A stretch of 64,000 bases of DNA from Nitrospinota bacterium (GTDB taxonomy: Bacteria; Nitrospinota_A; UBA7883; JACRLM01), in the NCBI GenBank assembly GCA_016208975.1, contig JACQXA010000004.1:993015-1057014 (forward strand). Direction: 5' to 3'. Shown here piece after piece: positions 1 through 8,533 of the stretch. Under the pieces are notes generated by a model. That model did no database searches and was not told the origin of the DNA. It saw only the letters and a list, made by a program, of their open reading frames with translations. Made by a program: the position numbers and the translations under genes. Every line of letters starts with the position of its first letter. The stretch's first letter is position 1.

Positions 1-393
<393 letters not shown>

Positions 394-416
394 TTAAGTT
401 TGTTCCTTTCCGCCTT

Positions 417-1589
417 TTAAATTCCGGCGGCCTTGCGCAGGGTTTCGGCCATGTCGGTTTTCTCCCAGTGGAATTCCGGAAGCTCCCTGCCGAAATGCCC
501 GTAAGCCGCTGTCTTGCGGAATATGGGTTTGCGCAGACCCAAGGTCTTTATGATGCCGTAGGGGCGCAGGTCGAAATGCTCCCTCACGATCTTCTGTATC
601 TTTTCCTGGTCTATCTTGCGGGTGCCGAAAGAGTCCACCAGCACCGAAACAGGCTCCGCCACGCCGATGGCGTAGGCCAGCTGGACCTCGCACTTGTCCA
701 TAATCCCAGCCGCCACCAGGTTCTTGGCGATGTAACGGGCCATGTAGGAGGCCGACCGGTCCACCTTGCTAGGGTCTTTCCCCGAGAAAGCTCCGCCGCC
801 GTGGGAGCCCACGCCGCCGTAGGTGTCCACTATAATCTTGCGCCCCGTCAACCCCGTGTCGCCGTGGGGGCCGCCGATAACGAACCGCCCGGTGGGATTG
901 ATATGGAACTTCACCTTTTTCTCGTCGAAAAGGTTATGGGGCATGATAGGTTTTATTATTTGCTCGATGACCTCTTTTTTCAGATCGGCCTCGGAAACGT
1001 CCTCGCTATGCTGGGTGGAGAGGACCACCGTGTCTATCCTGTGGGGGTTGCGGTTGACGTATTCGATGGTCACCTGCGCCTTGGCGTCGGGCCTAAGGTA
1101 GGGCATCTTGCCGTTCTTGCGAAGCTCCGTGGTGCGCGCCATCAGCTTGTGGGCCAGCAGGATGGGCATGGGCATATATTCCGGGGTCTCGTTGGTGGCG
1201 AAACCGAACATAAGCCCCTGGTCGCCGGCGCCCTGGTTCTCCGGTATTTCCCGGACAACGCCCATGGCTATATCCGCCGACTGGCCGTGCATCACGTTGA
1301 GCACGCCGCAGGATTTATAGTCGAACCCCATGGCCGACTCGTTATAGCCGATATCCTTCACCACGTCGCGAGCTATCTGGGCCACATCCACTTTCACGGA
1401 GGGGTCGCAGGTAAACTCGCCGCCGATAAGCACAAGGCCGGTGGTGCAGAAGGTTTCACAAGCCACGCGGGCCATAGGGTCTTGCCCTATGATGGTGTCC
1501 AGCACCGCGTCGGATATCTGGTCGCAAATTTTATCGGGATGACCTTCCGAAACTGACTCGGAAGTGAACAGGTAATTGATCCGGCCCAT
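417..1589 (-). CDS. metK: S-adenosylmethionine synthetase
   Basis: Makes SAM from methionine and ATP. The 390-residue protein has the family length (about 385-400). It carries the N-terminal [17 protein letters not shown] motif (residues 11-27), the central GAGDQG motif near residue 120 (methionine/ATP site), and the [19 protein letters not shown] phosphate-binding loop near residue 265. ahcY follows after 23 bases, so SAM synthesis and SAH removal are in one transcription unit. I saw no S-box, SAM-II or SAH riboswitch in the leader; a possible promoter and a perfect palindrome lie upstream. Confidence 0.98.
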   Translation of the reverse strand: MGRINYLFTSESVSEGHPDKICDQISDAVLDTIIGQDPMARVACETFCTTGLVLIGGEFTCDPSVKVDVAQIARDVVKDIGYNESAMGFDYKSCGVLNVMHGQSADIAMGVVREIPENQGAGDQGLMFGFATNETPEYMPMPILLAHKLMARTTELRKNGKMPYLRPDAKAQVTIEYVNRNPHRIDTVVLSTQHSEDVSEADLKKEVIEQIIKPIMPHNLFDEKKVKFHINPTGRFVIGGPHGDTGLTGRKIIVDTYGGVGSHGGGAFSGKDPSKVDRSASYMARYIAKNLVAAGIMDKCEVQLAYAIGVAEPVSVLVDSFGTRKIDQEKIQKIVREHFDLRPYGIIKTLGLRKPIFRKTAAYGHFGRELPEFHWEKTDMAETLRKAAGI

Positions 1590-1653
1590 ACAAAGTCCTC
1601 AAAAATGACGGTTTACAAAGACTTCCCCAAAATAAACAAGAAAGTGATATTTC

Positions 1654-1681
1654 AGTATAACCCACTGCAATGCTATTACAA
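1654..1681 (-). promoter_or_regulatory. Possible sigma-70 promoter of metK-ahcY
   Basis: On the minus strand TTGTAA (1681-1676) and TATACT (1659-1654) are separated by 16 bases, about 65 bases upstream of the metK ATG. The match is moderate and this is a prediction by eye. Confidence 0.35.
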
Positions 1682-1690
1682 AGGCATTTT

Positions 1691-1704
1691 TGCACCGCGG
1701 TGCA
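1691..1704. promoter_or_regulatory. Perfect 14-bp palindrome upstream of metK
   Basis: TGCACCGCGGTGCA is a perfect inverted repeat, 9 bases upstream of the putative metK -35 element. Its size and position suit a dimeric regulator's operator, but no regulator is identified and chance occurrence is possible. Confidence 0.3.
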
Positions 1705-1761
1705 TCGGCGCCTTGGGGCGGAAAAGCCCATGTGAAAGCGCATAAACGGGCAAACGCGGTG

Positions 1762-1910
1762 GTAGTGTCTCAGTTTGAAAGTGCAGGGGAGATTCTTCAC
1801 TTACGCTCAGAATGACAACATAAAAGCCGTTGATAACACTGTCATCCTGGGCGAAGCGCAGGCGAAGTGAAGGATCTGTCTGTTATTTGAGATTCAAACT
1901 GAGGCCCACC
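1762..1910. repeat. 149-bp palindromic interspersed repeat, copy 1
   Basis: Starts GTAGTGTCTCAGTTTGAAA and ends in TTCAAACTGAGGCCCACC, so the ends are imperfect inverted repeats. An inner pair (AGATTCTTCACTT ... AAGTGAAGGATCT, and CTCAGAATGACA ... TGTCATCCTGGG) makes nearly the whole element able to fold as one long hairpin around a central segment near 1823-1845. Nearly identical copies lie at 30294-30443 and 54282-54430. No open reading frame inside is convincing. It sits between the divergent metK and ccmH-like genes. Confidence 0.9.
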
Positions 1911-1933
1911 AACACGGTGGCGGTCATGCCGAC

Positions 1934-1961
1934 TTGGCAGGGTTATGTTATCATTTAATAT
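1934..1961 (+). promoter_or_regulatory. Possible promoter of the ccmH-like gene
   Basis: TTGGCA (1934-1939), a 16-base spacer and TAATAT (1956-1961), ending 24 bases before the ATG at 1986. Only a partial consensus match. Confidence 0.3.
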
Positions 1962-1985
1962 GTAGTCCAATTTGGCCGGATAAAA

Positions 1986-2501
1986 ATGAAACCATTTATC
2001 AGCGCCGCCTTTTTATTTCTGGCGGTTTTTTTGTTTTCAGCCCCCGCCTGGGCCCAAGGGGAAGGGGGGCCTCCGCCCGGCGTGACCGACGCGGTTTATG
2101 AAAGGGCCGCCCGGGACCTTATGTGCCTGTGCGGTTGCAACCAGACCATAAAAAACTGCCCGCACATAAATTGCGAGTTCGCGGTGCCAGCGAGGGTTAA
2201 AATCCGGCAGATGTCGCTTTCCGGCAAGTCTTACGACGAAATAGTAGTGAATTTTGTCCAGGAAAACGGTGAGAAGATTCTGGCCCAGCCTAAAAAGGAA
2301 GGGTTCAACCTGGTGGGTTATATCCTTCCCTTCATTGCCATCAGCTTCGTGGGATTTATGGTTTATAGGATAGTGCGGGTATGGTCAATTAAAGGCGAAG
2401 CTTTAAGCGCGCCCGCCAAGACCACCGCCGCGCCCCAGGCGCAGGCCGGTGGGGAGCTTATGGAGCGGCTTAAAAAAGAACTTTCCGAATTCGAGGATTA
2501 A
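1986..2501 (+). CDS. ccmH: CcmH-family cytochrome c maturation thiol protein
   Basis: CcmH keeps apocytochrome CxxCH cysteines reduced for heme attachment at the periplasmic face of the inner membrane. The 171-residue protein has a signal peptide (about 1-23, ending PAWA), a cysteine cluster (Cys47, 49, 51, 58, 63, in the motif LMCLCGC), a helical region, a membrane segment near 110-132 and a short cytoplasmic tail. Classical CcmH has LRCxxC; here the second cysteine is displaced and three more are added. The next gene, a CcmI-like protein, starts 5 bases downstream. No other ccm genes are in the window. The family call is good; the exact partner cysteines are uncertain. Confidence 0.8.
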   Translation: MKPFISAAFLFLAVFLFSAPAWAQGEGGPPPGVTDAVYERAARDLMCLCGCNQTIKNCPHINCEFAVPARVKIRQMSLSGKSYDEIVVNFVQENGEKILAQPKKEGFNLVGYILPFIAISFVGFMVYRIVRVWSIKGEALSAPAKTTAAPQAQAGGELMERLKKELSEFED

Positions 2502-2506
2502 TCAGC

Positions 2507-2926
2507 ATGCTTGTCCTGGTGGAGCTTATTCTTCTGGCGGCCGTATTGTTCGCCGTGGCGTACCCCTTGTTGAACCCCAGGATAGCCGAGGCCCCCGGCG
2601 CCCTGCTGGAAAATGAGTTGACCGGCCTCCTGTACCGGCGGGACTCCCTGTACGCCGCTCTTAAGGATCTGGATTTCGACCAAAAGACAGGCAAGCTGGA
2701 CGACGCTGATTACGCCGAGATGAAGACCCGGTTTGAGTCGGACGCAATGGCCATCTTGGCCCAGATAGAGGAAATCGAGAAAGGGGCCAAAACCCCTTCT
2801 GCCACAAAAGCGGGGGAGAGCCGGACGAAATCTTCAAAAACCGCGTTCTGCGTAAAATGCGGCGCCAGGATTGGAGCGGATCACAATTTCTGCCAAAGCT
2901 GTGGCGCGCCCGTGAGCCGGAGTTAA
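2507..2926 (+). CDS. CcmI-like membrane protein with C-terminal zinc ribbon
   Basis: The 139-residue protein has one N-terminal membrane helix (about 1-20). It is followed by a helical segment with ELTGLLYRRDSLYAALKDLDFDQKTGKL, the pattern seen at the start of CcmI/CycH proteins, and then DADYAEMKTRFESDAMAIL. The C-terminus is a zinc ribbon, CVKCGARIG then CQSCGAP (two CxxC knuckles, about residues 114-133), in place of the usual TPR domain of CcmI. Tight linkage to the ccmH-like gene suggests a role in cytochrome c assembly. With one N-terminal helix the ribbon's side of the membrane is not decided by the sequence. Confidence 0.65.
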   Translation: MLVLVELILLAAVLFAVAYPLLNPRIAEAPGALLENELTGLLYRRDSLYAALKDLDFDQKTGKLDDADYAEMKTRFESDAMAILAQIEEIEKGAKTPSATKAGESRTKSSKTAFCVKCGARIGADHNFCQSCGAPVSRS

Positions 2927-2941
2927 TAAGGGCCGTATCGT

Positions 2942-3433
2942 TTAATAAGCCATCACCAGCGTAACCTGACTTTTCCCGGCGCCCGCCGAATAGGCGTAAA
3001 CCGCCACCGCCGTGGAGCCTGGTTTCCCAACCCATCGGCCCGAATACATCCCTTTGGACATCACCGAGGGGCCCATCGCCAACCCCTGCCCGGCGAATTG
3101 CGCCTCGTAAAAACTCCTGACGCCGTCCAGGTCCTGGGGTGTGGTGATCATGAAAGTAACGTCGTCCACTCCATCTATACGGCTGGGCTCCGAGGCTCCT
3201 TGGGGTAAGGGAGGGGTTTTAGCCTGGCGCTGGTGGTTGTCCGCTCCGGCGGTCACCGTAACGGTTGAGCCATCGCCGGTTTTTACGCTGGCTCCGGAGC
3301 CGGTTATGGTTACGCCCAGTTCCTCCAGCGCGTTTTTCTTGTTGGTTTTACCGGAATCATCCCCTGTAAGGGAACAAGCGGCGCAAGCAAGGGAGATTGA
3401 TAGCGATATCGCCAGCAGGCCAAGGCGGGTCAT
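2942..3433 (-). CDS. Hypothetical small lipoprotein
   Basis: Not recognised. The 163-residue protein starts with a hydrophobic signal ending ...LACAACS, consistent with lipid attachment at Cys20, though the lipobox is weak. A polar linker follows, with a SGKTNKKN stretch, then a small domain containing DDVTFMITTPQDLDGVRSFYEAQF, resembling domains in which a short helix follows a beta strand. It begins 10 bases after the stop of the Crp/Fnr regulator upstream, so the two are probably one operon and the lipoprotein may be under the same control. Confidence 0.65.
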   Translation of the reverse strand: MTRLGLLAISLSISLACAACSLTGDDSGKTNKKNALEELGVTITGSGASVKTGDGSTVTVTAGADNHQRQAKTPPLPQGASEPSRIDGVDDVTFMITTPQDLDGVRSFYEAQFAGQGLAMGPSVMSKGMYSGRWVGKPGSTAVAVYAYSAGAGKSQVTLVMAY

Positions 3434-3443
3434 AAAAGACCGG

Positions 3444-4112
3444 TCACCCGATAAAGAGGCTTTTATTCACTAAAAGCCCTCTGCCTTTCATCGCTATTTT
3501 GCCCTCTTCGATGAGTTTGTGGATGGTGCGGTAAACCGTTTTTTCGGAAACGCCCAGCCGGTGCGACACCTGGTTGTAGGTGGGGCGTTTTTCCAGCAGG
3601 TAGCCATCTTCAAGGCGCCGCCCTTCCCGCTGGGCGGCGGCGCGGAGAAAATCCACCACACGCCCGGTTCCATCCATGGCGCCCAAACGCTCAATCATCT
3701 CGTTGGCGGCCAATAACCTGTTTATCAGAACCTTAGCCAGGTTTTCCCCGACGGCGGGGTACTGTTTGATTATTTCCTGGAACTTGTCGCCGGGGATCTT
3801 GTATAACCTGCATTCCTCCAGGGCCACCGCCGTGGCGGAACGTAACCGGTTCTCGAAAAGGGAGAGTTCCCCAAGTATGTCTCCGGCTGGCACGGTATAA
3901 ACGATGATTTCCCGGTTCTCGTCGTTATCTATGATTATCTGTATGGAGCCTTTGGCGACAAAATAGATGCCGTCGCTCAAATCGTTCCGGTAGAAAATGA
4001 AGGAGCCTTTTTCAAACCTCACCGGCGCCAGGCGGCGGGATATCTCCAGAAGCCGGGCGTCGTCCAGCCCCGCGAACACGTTGATCCGTCTTAAAAATTC
4101 TATTTCACCCAT
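3444..4112 (-). CDS. Crp/Fnr-family transcriptional regulator
   Basis: The 222-residue cytoplasmic regulator has an N-terminal cyclic-nucleotide-binding fold (about 10-120; FEKGSFIFYRNDLSDGIYFVAKGSIQ and GDILGELSLFENRLRSATA, the latter close to the phosphate-binding cassette), a long dimerisation helix and a winged helix-turn-helix (about 150-215) with RPTYNQVSHRLGVSEKTVYR as recognition helix. There are no N-terminal cysteines as in FNR, so an Fe-S sensor is unlikely. Whether it binds cAMP is not decided. Its stop lies 10 bases before the lipoprotein gene. Confidence 0.85.
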   Translation of the reverse strand: MGEIEFLRRINVFAGLDDARLLEISRRLAPVRFEKGSFIFYRNDLSDGIYFVAKGSIQIIIDNDENREIIVYTVPAGDILGELSLFENRLRSATAVALEECRLYKIPGDKFQEIIKQYPAVGENLAKVLINRLLAANEMIERLGAMDGTGRVVDFLRAAAQREGRRLEDGYLLEKRPTYNQVSHRLGVSEKTVYRTIHKLIEEGKIAMKGRGLLVNKSLFIG

Positions 4113-4165
4113 GGCTATTCATATTCAGGGCAGGATGACCGGGGAATGGCGCTGTTCTGGTGCGG

Positions 4166-4669
4166 TTAGTTGGTGAGGACATCCTTGATCATCTCCACCA
4201 CCTTCTCCTCCCGAACGCCCTTGGACTCCGCGATCTCGCTTACAATGAGCTTGTGGGCGTTGTCGAACACCTGTTGCTCGCCAAAAGAAAGCCCCTTGGT
4301 GTTCCTGAGGAAATACAGGTCACGGTAAACGGAAGCCACCTCGAATAGCGAACCGCTTTTTATTTTCTCCAGGTAAAGCTTCTGGCGTTTGTTCCAGTTG
4401 GACTCCACAGCTTCGGAGCGGTCGTCTTTCAGGATTTTCATTATCTTGGAGACTTCCCGCTTGTTAATCACCCCGCGAAGGCCCACCGTGTCCGCAGACC
4501 GGATAGGGGCGGTGATAACCATGCCGCTTTTCTGGAACCTTATGATATAACAGGCTTCGAACGCGCCGCCGAACTCCCGTTTCTCAATCCGCTCCACCAC
4601 GCCTATGCCATGGGCCGGATAAATTACCTTGGTTCCAACCGTGAACGCAGATTGACCACCGCTCTTCAT
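4166..4669 (-). CDS. carD: CarD-family transcriptional regulator
   Basis: CarD binds the RNA polymerase beta subunit and stabilises open complexes. This 167-residue protein has the N-terminal RNAP-interacting Tudor-like domain (FTVGTKVIYPAHGIGVVERIEKREF, then YIIRF and VITAPIRSADTVGLRGVI) and the helical C-terminal domain with conserved NWNKRQKLYLEKIKSG and VYRDLYFLRNTKGLSFGE. The ATG at 4669 was chosen because GGGGG lies 8 bases upstream; an in-frame ATG at 4684 has no ribosome site. It stands alone, divergent from prmA. Confidence 0.93.
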   Translation of the reverse strand: MKSGGQSAFTVGTKVIYPAHGIGVVERIEKREFGGAFEACYIIRFQKSGMVITAPIRSADTVGLRGVINKREVSKIMKILKDDRSEAVESNWNKRQKLYLEKIKSGSLFEVASVYRDLYFLRNTKGLSFGEQQVFDNAHKLIVSEIAESKGVREEKVVEMIKDVLTN

Positions 4670-4828
4670 TGTTTCGACCCCCATTTAGCATACTGTGTAC
4701 GGCCCGCGGCCGTGAAAGGAACTGCCATGAAAATATGGTAGATTATACCTTTTTCTACCGCTTCTGTCATATTTTTATCTGAACGCCGGTAACGCTCACA
4801 GATATTAAAGAGCCGTTGGAGACGATTG

Positions 4829-5683
4829 ATGAACCAGGTTTGGGTGAAAATAACCTTTACGCTTTCAGGGGCGGACCCAGATGAGGCCGCCGGCGCCCTG
4901 GCATACGACTGGGACGCCACCACCGAGGTGGGGGAAGCCTCCATACAAGGGACAGAGATTTCCATCTGGCTGAAAGAATCCGATTTCTCGCCGGAAAAAG
5001 CCCAATCCATCTCCCAACTGATAACAGCGCAATTTCCCACGGCCTCCGTAAGCTCCCCGATTGTGGAAAGACAGCCCAGCGAAGACTGGCTGGCCCGGTG
5101 GAAAGAGTCTTTCACGCCGTTGGAGCTAGGAAACAAAATTGTGGTCATCCCATCCTGGTGGGTAAAGGATGTCCCGGAAGGAAGGGCCCGTATTATATTG
5201 GACCCGGGCATGGCTTTCGGCACCGGGCATCACGGCACCACTTCGGCCTGCGTGGAGTTCATCGAGCGCAAAACCCCTCCCACACTTCTGGACATAGGAT
5301 GCGGCTCGGGCATATTATCCATAGTGGCGGCAAAGATGGGAGCCGCGCTTACGGTGGGGATAGATAACGACGCCGAAGCCACGCCCATAGCGGTGGAAAA
5401 CGCCCGGAGAAACATGGTTAACACCCTTTTCGCCACGGGGGAGGCCGACTGCGTGGACAAACAATTCCACATGGTGGTGGCCAACCTGTTCTTAGGCCCG
5501 CTTGTGGCCAACGCCGCCAGGTTTTATGGGCTGGTGGCCCCCGGTGGGGAGCTGGTCGCCTCTGGTATGCGGTTGGATCAGGCCCCGGCCGCGTTGACAG
5601 CGTTTGAAACCGCCGGGTTCATTTTGAATGAACAGGTTATAAAGGAAGGATGGGTCACCATGGCCCTTCGCAAGAGCGCTTAG
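4829..5683 (+). CDS. prmA: Ribosomal protein L11 methyltransferase
   Basis: Methylates ribosomal protein L11 with SAM. The 284-residue protein has the N-terminal L11-recognition domain, the linker motif LDPGMAFGTGHHGTT (PrmA signature) and the Rossmann SAM-binding motif LLDIGCGSGILSI, followed by VVANLFLGPL, the NPPY-like motif region of the family. The ATG at 4829 has GGAG 7 bases upstream; the TTG immediately before it is an unlikely start. The next gene starts 3 bases after its stop. Confidence 0.95.
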   Translation: MNQVWVKITFTLSGADPDEAAGALAYDWDATTEVGEASIQGTEISIWLKESDFSPEKAQSISQLITAQFPTASVSSPIVERQPSEDWLARWKESFTPLELGNKIVVIPSWWVKDVPEGRARIILDPGMAFGTGHHGTTSACVEFIERKTPPTLLDIGCGSGILSIVAAKMGAALTVGIDNDAEATPIAVENARRNMVNTLFATGEADCVDKQFHMVVANLFLGPLVANAARFYGLVAPGGELVASGMRLDQAPAALTAFETAGFILNEQVIKEGWVTMALRKSA

Positions 5684-5686
5684 ATA

Positions 5687-6373
5687 ATGACCGATTTTAG
5701 CGAAGATTTCGACTCCCCCGTATTCCCATTGCCGGAAACGGTGTTTTACCCGAAGACCACTTTGTCATTGCTGGTGTTCGAACCGCGCTACCTGGCCATG
5801 GTGGATACCGCTTTAAAGGGGGACCGGCTCGTTTCCATGGCCAATTTCCAGCCAGGCTGGGAAGAGGAATACTTCGGCAATCCCGCCATACGGGAGATGG
5901 TATGCGTGGGAAAGATAGTAAACCACCAGCGGCTTGCCGATGGAAACGTGCACATTACCCTGCTGGGCCTTACCCGGGCCAGGGTGTTAAGCGAGGATTT
6001 CAGCAGGGATTACCGCATGGCCAGGCTAAAGGCCATTCCAGACGCCAGCCCCGGGGAAGACGAGTGGGCCCTGACCCTCCGCAAAGCCCGCGAGGTTTTG
6101 AAATTGTGGCGGGCAACCGCCACGCCTGAAAAATTAAAAACGGTGACCGTTTCCAACTGGGAAAATCCGGTGGAAGATGAGCTGGTTTCGTTCTCCTACA
6201 AGCTGGCGGATACTTTAAAGGTGGACATCAACGCGAAAATCGGCTTGCGGGAGGCCCAATCCACGCTGGAACGTCTTGAAATGGAACGGTCTATACTTTC
6301 AGAGGTGGCCGAAGTCCTCTCGAAGGGGATTCGCAGGCTGGGTGGTATTTTCTACGGGTTTTCACTGAACTAG
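5687..6373 (+). CDS. Lon N-terminal (substrate-binding) domain protein
   Basis: The 228-residue protein consists of a stand-alone LON N-domain: FPLPETVFYPKTTLSLLVFEPRY, then a conserved VCVGKIVNHQRLADGNVHITLLGLTRARV segment, and a helical C-terminal half. There is no AAA+ ATPase or protease domain, so this is not the Lon protease itself. Such proteins are widespread, of uncertain function, and may bind unfolded protein. It is probably translationally linked with prmA (3-base gap). Confidence 0.88.
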   Translation: MTDFSEDFDSPVFPLPETVFYPKTTLSLLVFEPRYLAMVDTALKGDRLVSMANFQPGWEEEYFGNPAIREMVCVGKIVNHQRLADGNVHITLLGLTRARVLSEDFSRDYRMARLKAIPDASPGEDEWALTLRKAREVLKLWRATATPEKLKTVTVSNWENPVEDELVSFSYKLADTLKVDINAKIGLREAQSTLERLEMERSILSEVAEVLSKGIRRLGGIFYGFSLN

Positions 6374-6378
6374 GCCTA

Positions 6379-6747
6379 TCAGGCCGAGGTAGTCAGCGCC
6401 CCGCCTTTGGACTCCAGCTGGTTCATAGCCGCTTTCCCGGCTTCATCGTCCTGGGTTTTATTTTGTTCCTTGACGGTTTCCCTGATTTCGGATGTGGAAC
6501 GGGCAATGGCTCGTTTAACATTGTCCAAAGCGGCGTCCACATTTCCCAGATGGGCCTGTTTCAGCACACCCTTGGGCTGGGCTTTCACCGGCTGGCTGTT
6601 GTACCCGATCATTGGCGTGTCCCCCACAGGGCCGTTCTTCTCCGAAAACCTCACCCCGCCGGAGGTGTTTAGAGACCTGAAAACCCTCTCCGCCGTGGAA
6701 TTAGAACTCAATCCCGCCCGGAACTTGCCTGTCATTTCCACTGCCAT
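6379..6747 (-). CDS. Hypothetical protein
   Basis: Not recognised. From the ATG at 6747 it encodes 122 residues beginning MAVEMTGKFRAGLSS. It is polar, has no membrane segment, and has a helical middle (AALDNVKRAIARSTSEIRETVKEQNKTQDDE). Its stop is 5 bases from the stop of the convergent Lon-N gene. The start is uncertain: an ATG at 6801 would add 18 residues rich in basic amino acids, and neither has a strong ribosome site. Confidence 0.5.
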   Translation of the reverse strand: MAVEMTGKFRAGLSSNSTAERVFRSLNTSGGVRFSEKNGPVGDTPMIGYNSQPVKAQPKGVLKQAHLGNVDAALDNVKRAIARSTSEIRETVKEQNKTQDDEAGKAAMNQLESKGGALTTSA

Positions 6748-6890
6748 GATTTTACGCCGATAATTTTGTAACAAACCGAGCCGCTTACAATGGACTCCCA
6801 ATTACATACTATCTTCATGGATTGGCTTTTTCAAAACATTTCTAATCCGCCACGCAGGAATTTTCCTATGGTAATCGGGGTTAGATTCAT

Positions 6891-6896
6891 TATAAT
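6891..6896 (+). promoter_or_regulatory. Possible -10 element of the peroxiredoxin gene
   Basis: A perfect TATAAT about 50 bases before the peroxiredoxin ATG, without a good -35 match 16-18 bases upstream. The flanking TTCATTATAATTCC is loosely like a PerR box but not close enough to call. Confidence 0.3.
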
Positions 6897-6944
6897 TCCC
6901 ATTTTCTAGACCGTTGCGATCTTTATTACTGGGAGGTTAACGAT

Positions 6945-7535
6945 ATGGCTACTTTAGTTCAGCAGGCGGCCCCGGATTTTTCCGCCGACGCGGTGATGCC
7001 GGATAAAACTTTCAAGCAAATACGGCTTTCCGATTACAGAGGTAAATGGCTGGTATTGTTCTTCTATCCTCTGGACTACACCTTCGTATGCCCCACCGAA
7101 ATCACGGCCCTTTCCGACAGGGCTTCGGATTTCACCAAGCTGGGCGCCGAAGTGGTGGGTTGCTCGGTGGACTCCAAGTTCACCCATCTGGCCTGGATGG
7201 AAACCCCGCGCGCTAAAGGCGGCCTGGGTAGCATCAGCTTCCCGCTGTTAGCCGACCTCACCAAAAAAATCAGCAGTGACTACGGCGTGCTTATCCCCGC
7301 CGGCATAGCCCTGCGCGGCCTGTTCATCATAGACCCCGACGGCAAGGTGGCCTACGAAGTGGTCCACGACCTGGGCATCGGCCGGAACGTGAACGAGACC
7401 CTGCGGGTTCTGGAGGCGATCCAGACCACAAGGAAAACTGGCGAGGTTTGCCCGGCGGACTGGAAACCCGGCGCCGACACCATGAAAGGCGATCCCAAGG
7501 GTTCCCAGGAGTATTTTTCGAAACACGGCAAATAA
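6945..7535 (+). CDS. 2-Cys peroxiredoxin (AhpC/Prx1 type)
   Basis: Reduces hydrogen peroxide and organic peroxides in the cytoplasm. The 196-residue protein has the thioredoxin-like core with peroxidatic Cys49 in [13 protein letters not shown] and resolving Cys169 in GEVCPADW, the typical 2-Cys arrangement. The ribosome site GGGAGG lies 9 bases before the ATG. An intrinsic terminator follows the stop, so it is probably a single-gene transcript. No dedicated reductase (AhpF) or OxyR is adjacent. Confidence 0.95.
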   Translation: MATLVQQAAPDFSADAVMPDKTFKQIRLSDYRGKWLVLFFYPLDYTFVCPTEITALSDRASDFTKLGAEVVGCSVDSKFTHLAWMETPRAKGGLGSISFPLLADLTKKISSDYGVLIPAGIALRGLFIIDPDGKVAYEVVHDLGIGRNVNETLRVLEAIQTTRKTGEVCPADWKPGADTMKGDPKGSQEYFSKHGK

Positions 7536-7562
7536 CCGCGTTTCACAAGATTTGTCTCCGGG

Positions 7563-7593
7563 CGGCCCGTCTAAAACGGCGGGCCGTTTTTTT
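7563..7593 (+). terminator. Intrinsic terminator after peroxiredoxin gene
   Basis: CGGCCCG (7563-7569) pairs with CGGGCCG (7580-7586) across a 10-base loop, followed directly by seven T residues (7587-7593). Confidence 0.88.
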
Positions 7594-7604
7594 ATGGCTG
7601 TAAC

Positions 7605-8513
7605 ATGATTCAACGTAAACCGTCATCAAGCGCCGCCGGTAAAACCACAGGCGTATCACGCCCCATGGGCGCCCACATGTCCATAGCCGGGGGAGTGGCC
7701 ACGGCGCCCGCCCGGGCCGTGGCTGTGGGGGCAAACACCATCCAGATTTTTACGCGGAACAATACCCAATGGAAAACCAAGCCGCTGACAGGCGAAGAAG
7801 CGCTCCTCTTCGCGGAAAACGCCAGGCGGACGGGTGTAAGCGTATTCGCCGTCCACTCCTGCTACCTGATAAACCTGGCCTCGCCGGATAAAGAGATACT
7901 CTCCAAGTCCCGAGAGGCGTTTATAGACGAGATGGACAGGGCCGACGCGCTAGATATCCCATGCCTGGTGTTCCACCCAGGCGCGCATATGGGGGCTGGG
8001 GAGGAGAAGGGCATCCAACGGATCGCCGACTCCCTCAACTGGGCGCTGGATAAAAGGCCTCGTTCGAAAGTGACTTTGACGCTGGAGACCACCGCGGGCC
8101 AAGGCACAAGCCTGGGGCACAGGTTCGACCAACTGGCGGCGATACTGGAGAAAATGGCGCCGCCGGAGCGGTTGGCCATTTGCGTGGACACCTGCCACAT
8201 CTTCGCCGCAGGTTATGACATCAGCGCTGAAGCGGGATACAACGAAACGTTCAGAAGCTTCGATTCCACCCTGGGCGCTGGCCGGATAAAACTTTTCCAT
8301 GTCAACGACAGCAAGACCCCGCTGAACTCCCGGGTTGACCGGCACGAACACATCGGCAAAGGCAAAATCGGGCTTGAGGGTTTTCGACTGCTTATGAACG
8401 ACCAGCGGTTCGTAAACACCCCGATGATTTTAGAAACGCCCAAAGGGCCGGATGGCAAGGAAGACATCGTGAATTTGAAGACGCTGAGGAAGTTGACGGG
8501 CAGGCGGAATTAA
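7605..8513 (+). CDS. nfo: Endonuclease IV (AP endonuclease)
   Basis: Cleaves DNA at abasic sites in base excision repair. The 302-residue TIM-barrel protein has the family motifs GAHMSIAGGVATAPARA near the N-terminus, IFTRNNTQWKTK, VHSCYLINLASPD, FHPGAHMGAGEE, ICVDTCHIFAAGYD and FHVNDSKTPLNSRVDRHEHIGKG, which hold the zinc-binding His, Glu and Asp residues. An in-frame ATG at 7665 (MGAHMSIAGG) would give the usual compact N-terminus; the extra 20 residues from 7605 are polar and may not be translated. The coding region is convergent with recN, 20 bases between stops. Confidence 0.93.
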   Translation: MIQRKPSSSAAGKTTGVSRPMGAHMSIAGGVATAPARAVAVGANTIQIFTRNNTQWKTKPLTGEEALLFAENARRTGVSVFAVHSCYLINLASPDKEILSKSREAFIDEMDRADALDIPCLVFHPGAHMGAGEEKGIQRIADSLNWALDKRPRSKVTLTLETTAGQGTSLGHRFDQLAAILEKMAPPERLAICVDTCHIFAAGYDISAEAGYNETFRSFDSTLGAGRIKLFHVNDSKTPLNSRVDRHEHIGKGKIGLEGFRLLMNDQRFVNTPMILETPKGPDGKEDIVNLKTLRKLTGRRN

Positions 8514-8533
8514 AACCGGTTGATCCAGGATAT

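Noticed and set aside
1590-1985. SAM or SAH riboswitch upstream of metK-ahcY
   Set aside because: I looked for the S-box, SAM-II and SAH-type conserved cores and saw only the interspersed repeat and a short palindrome; no match was good enough.
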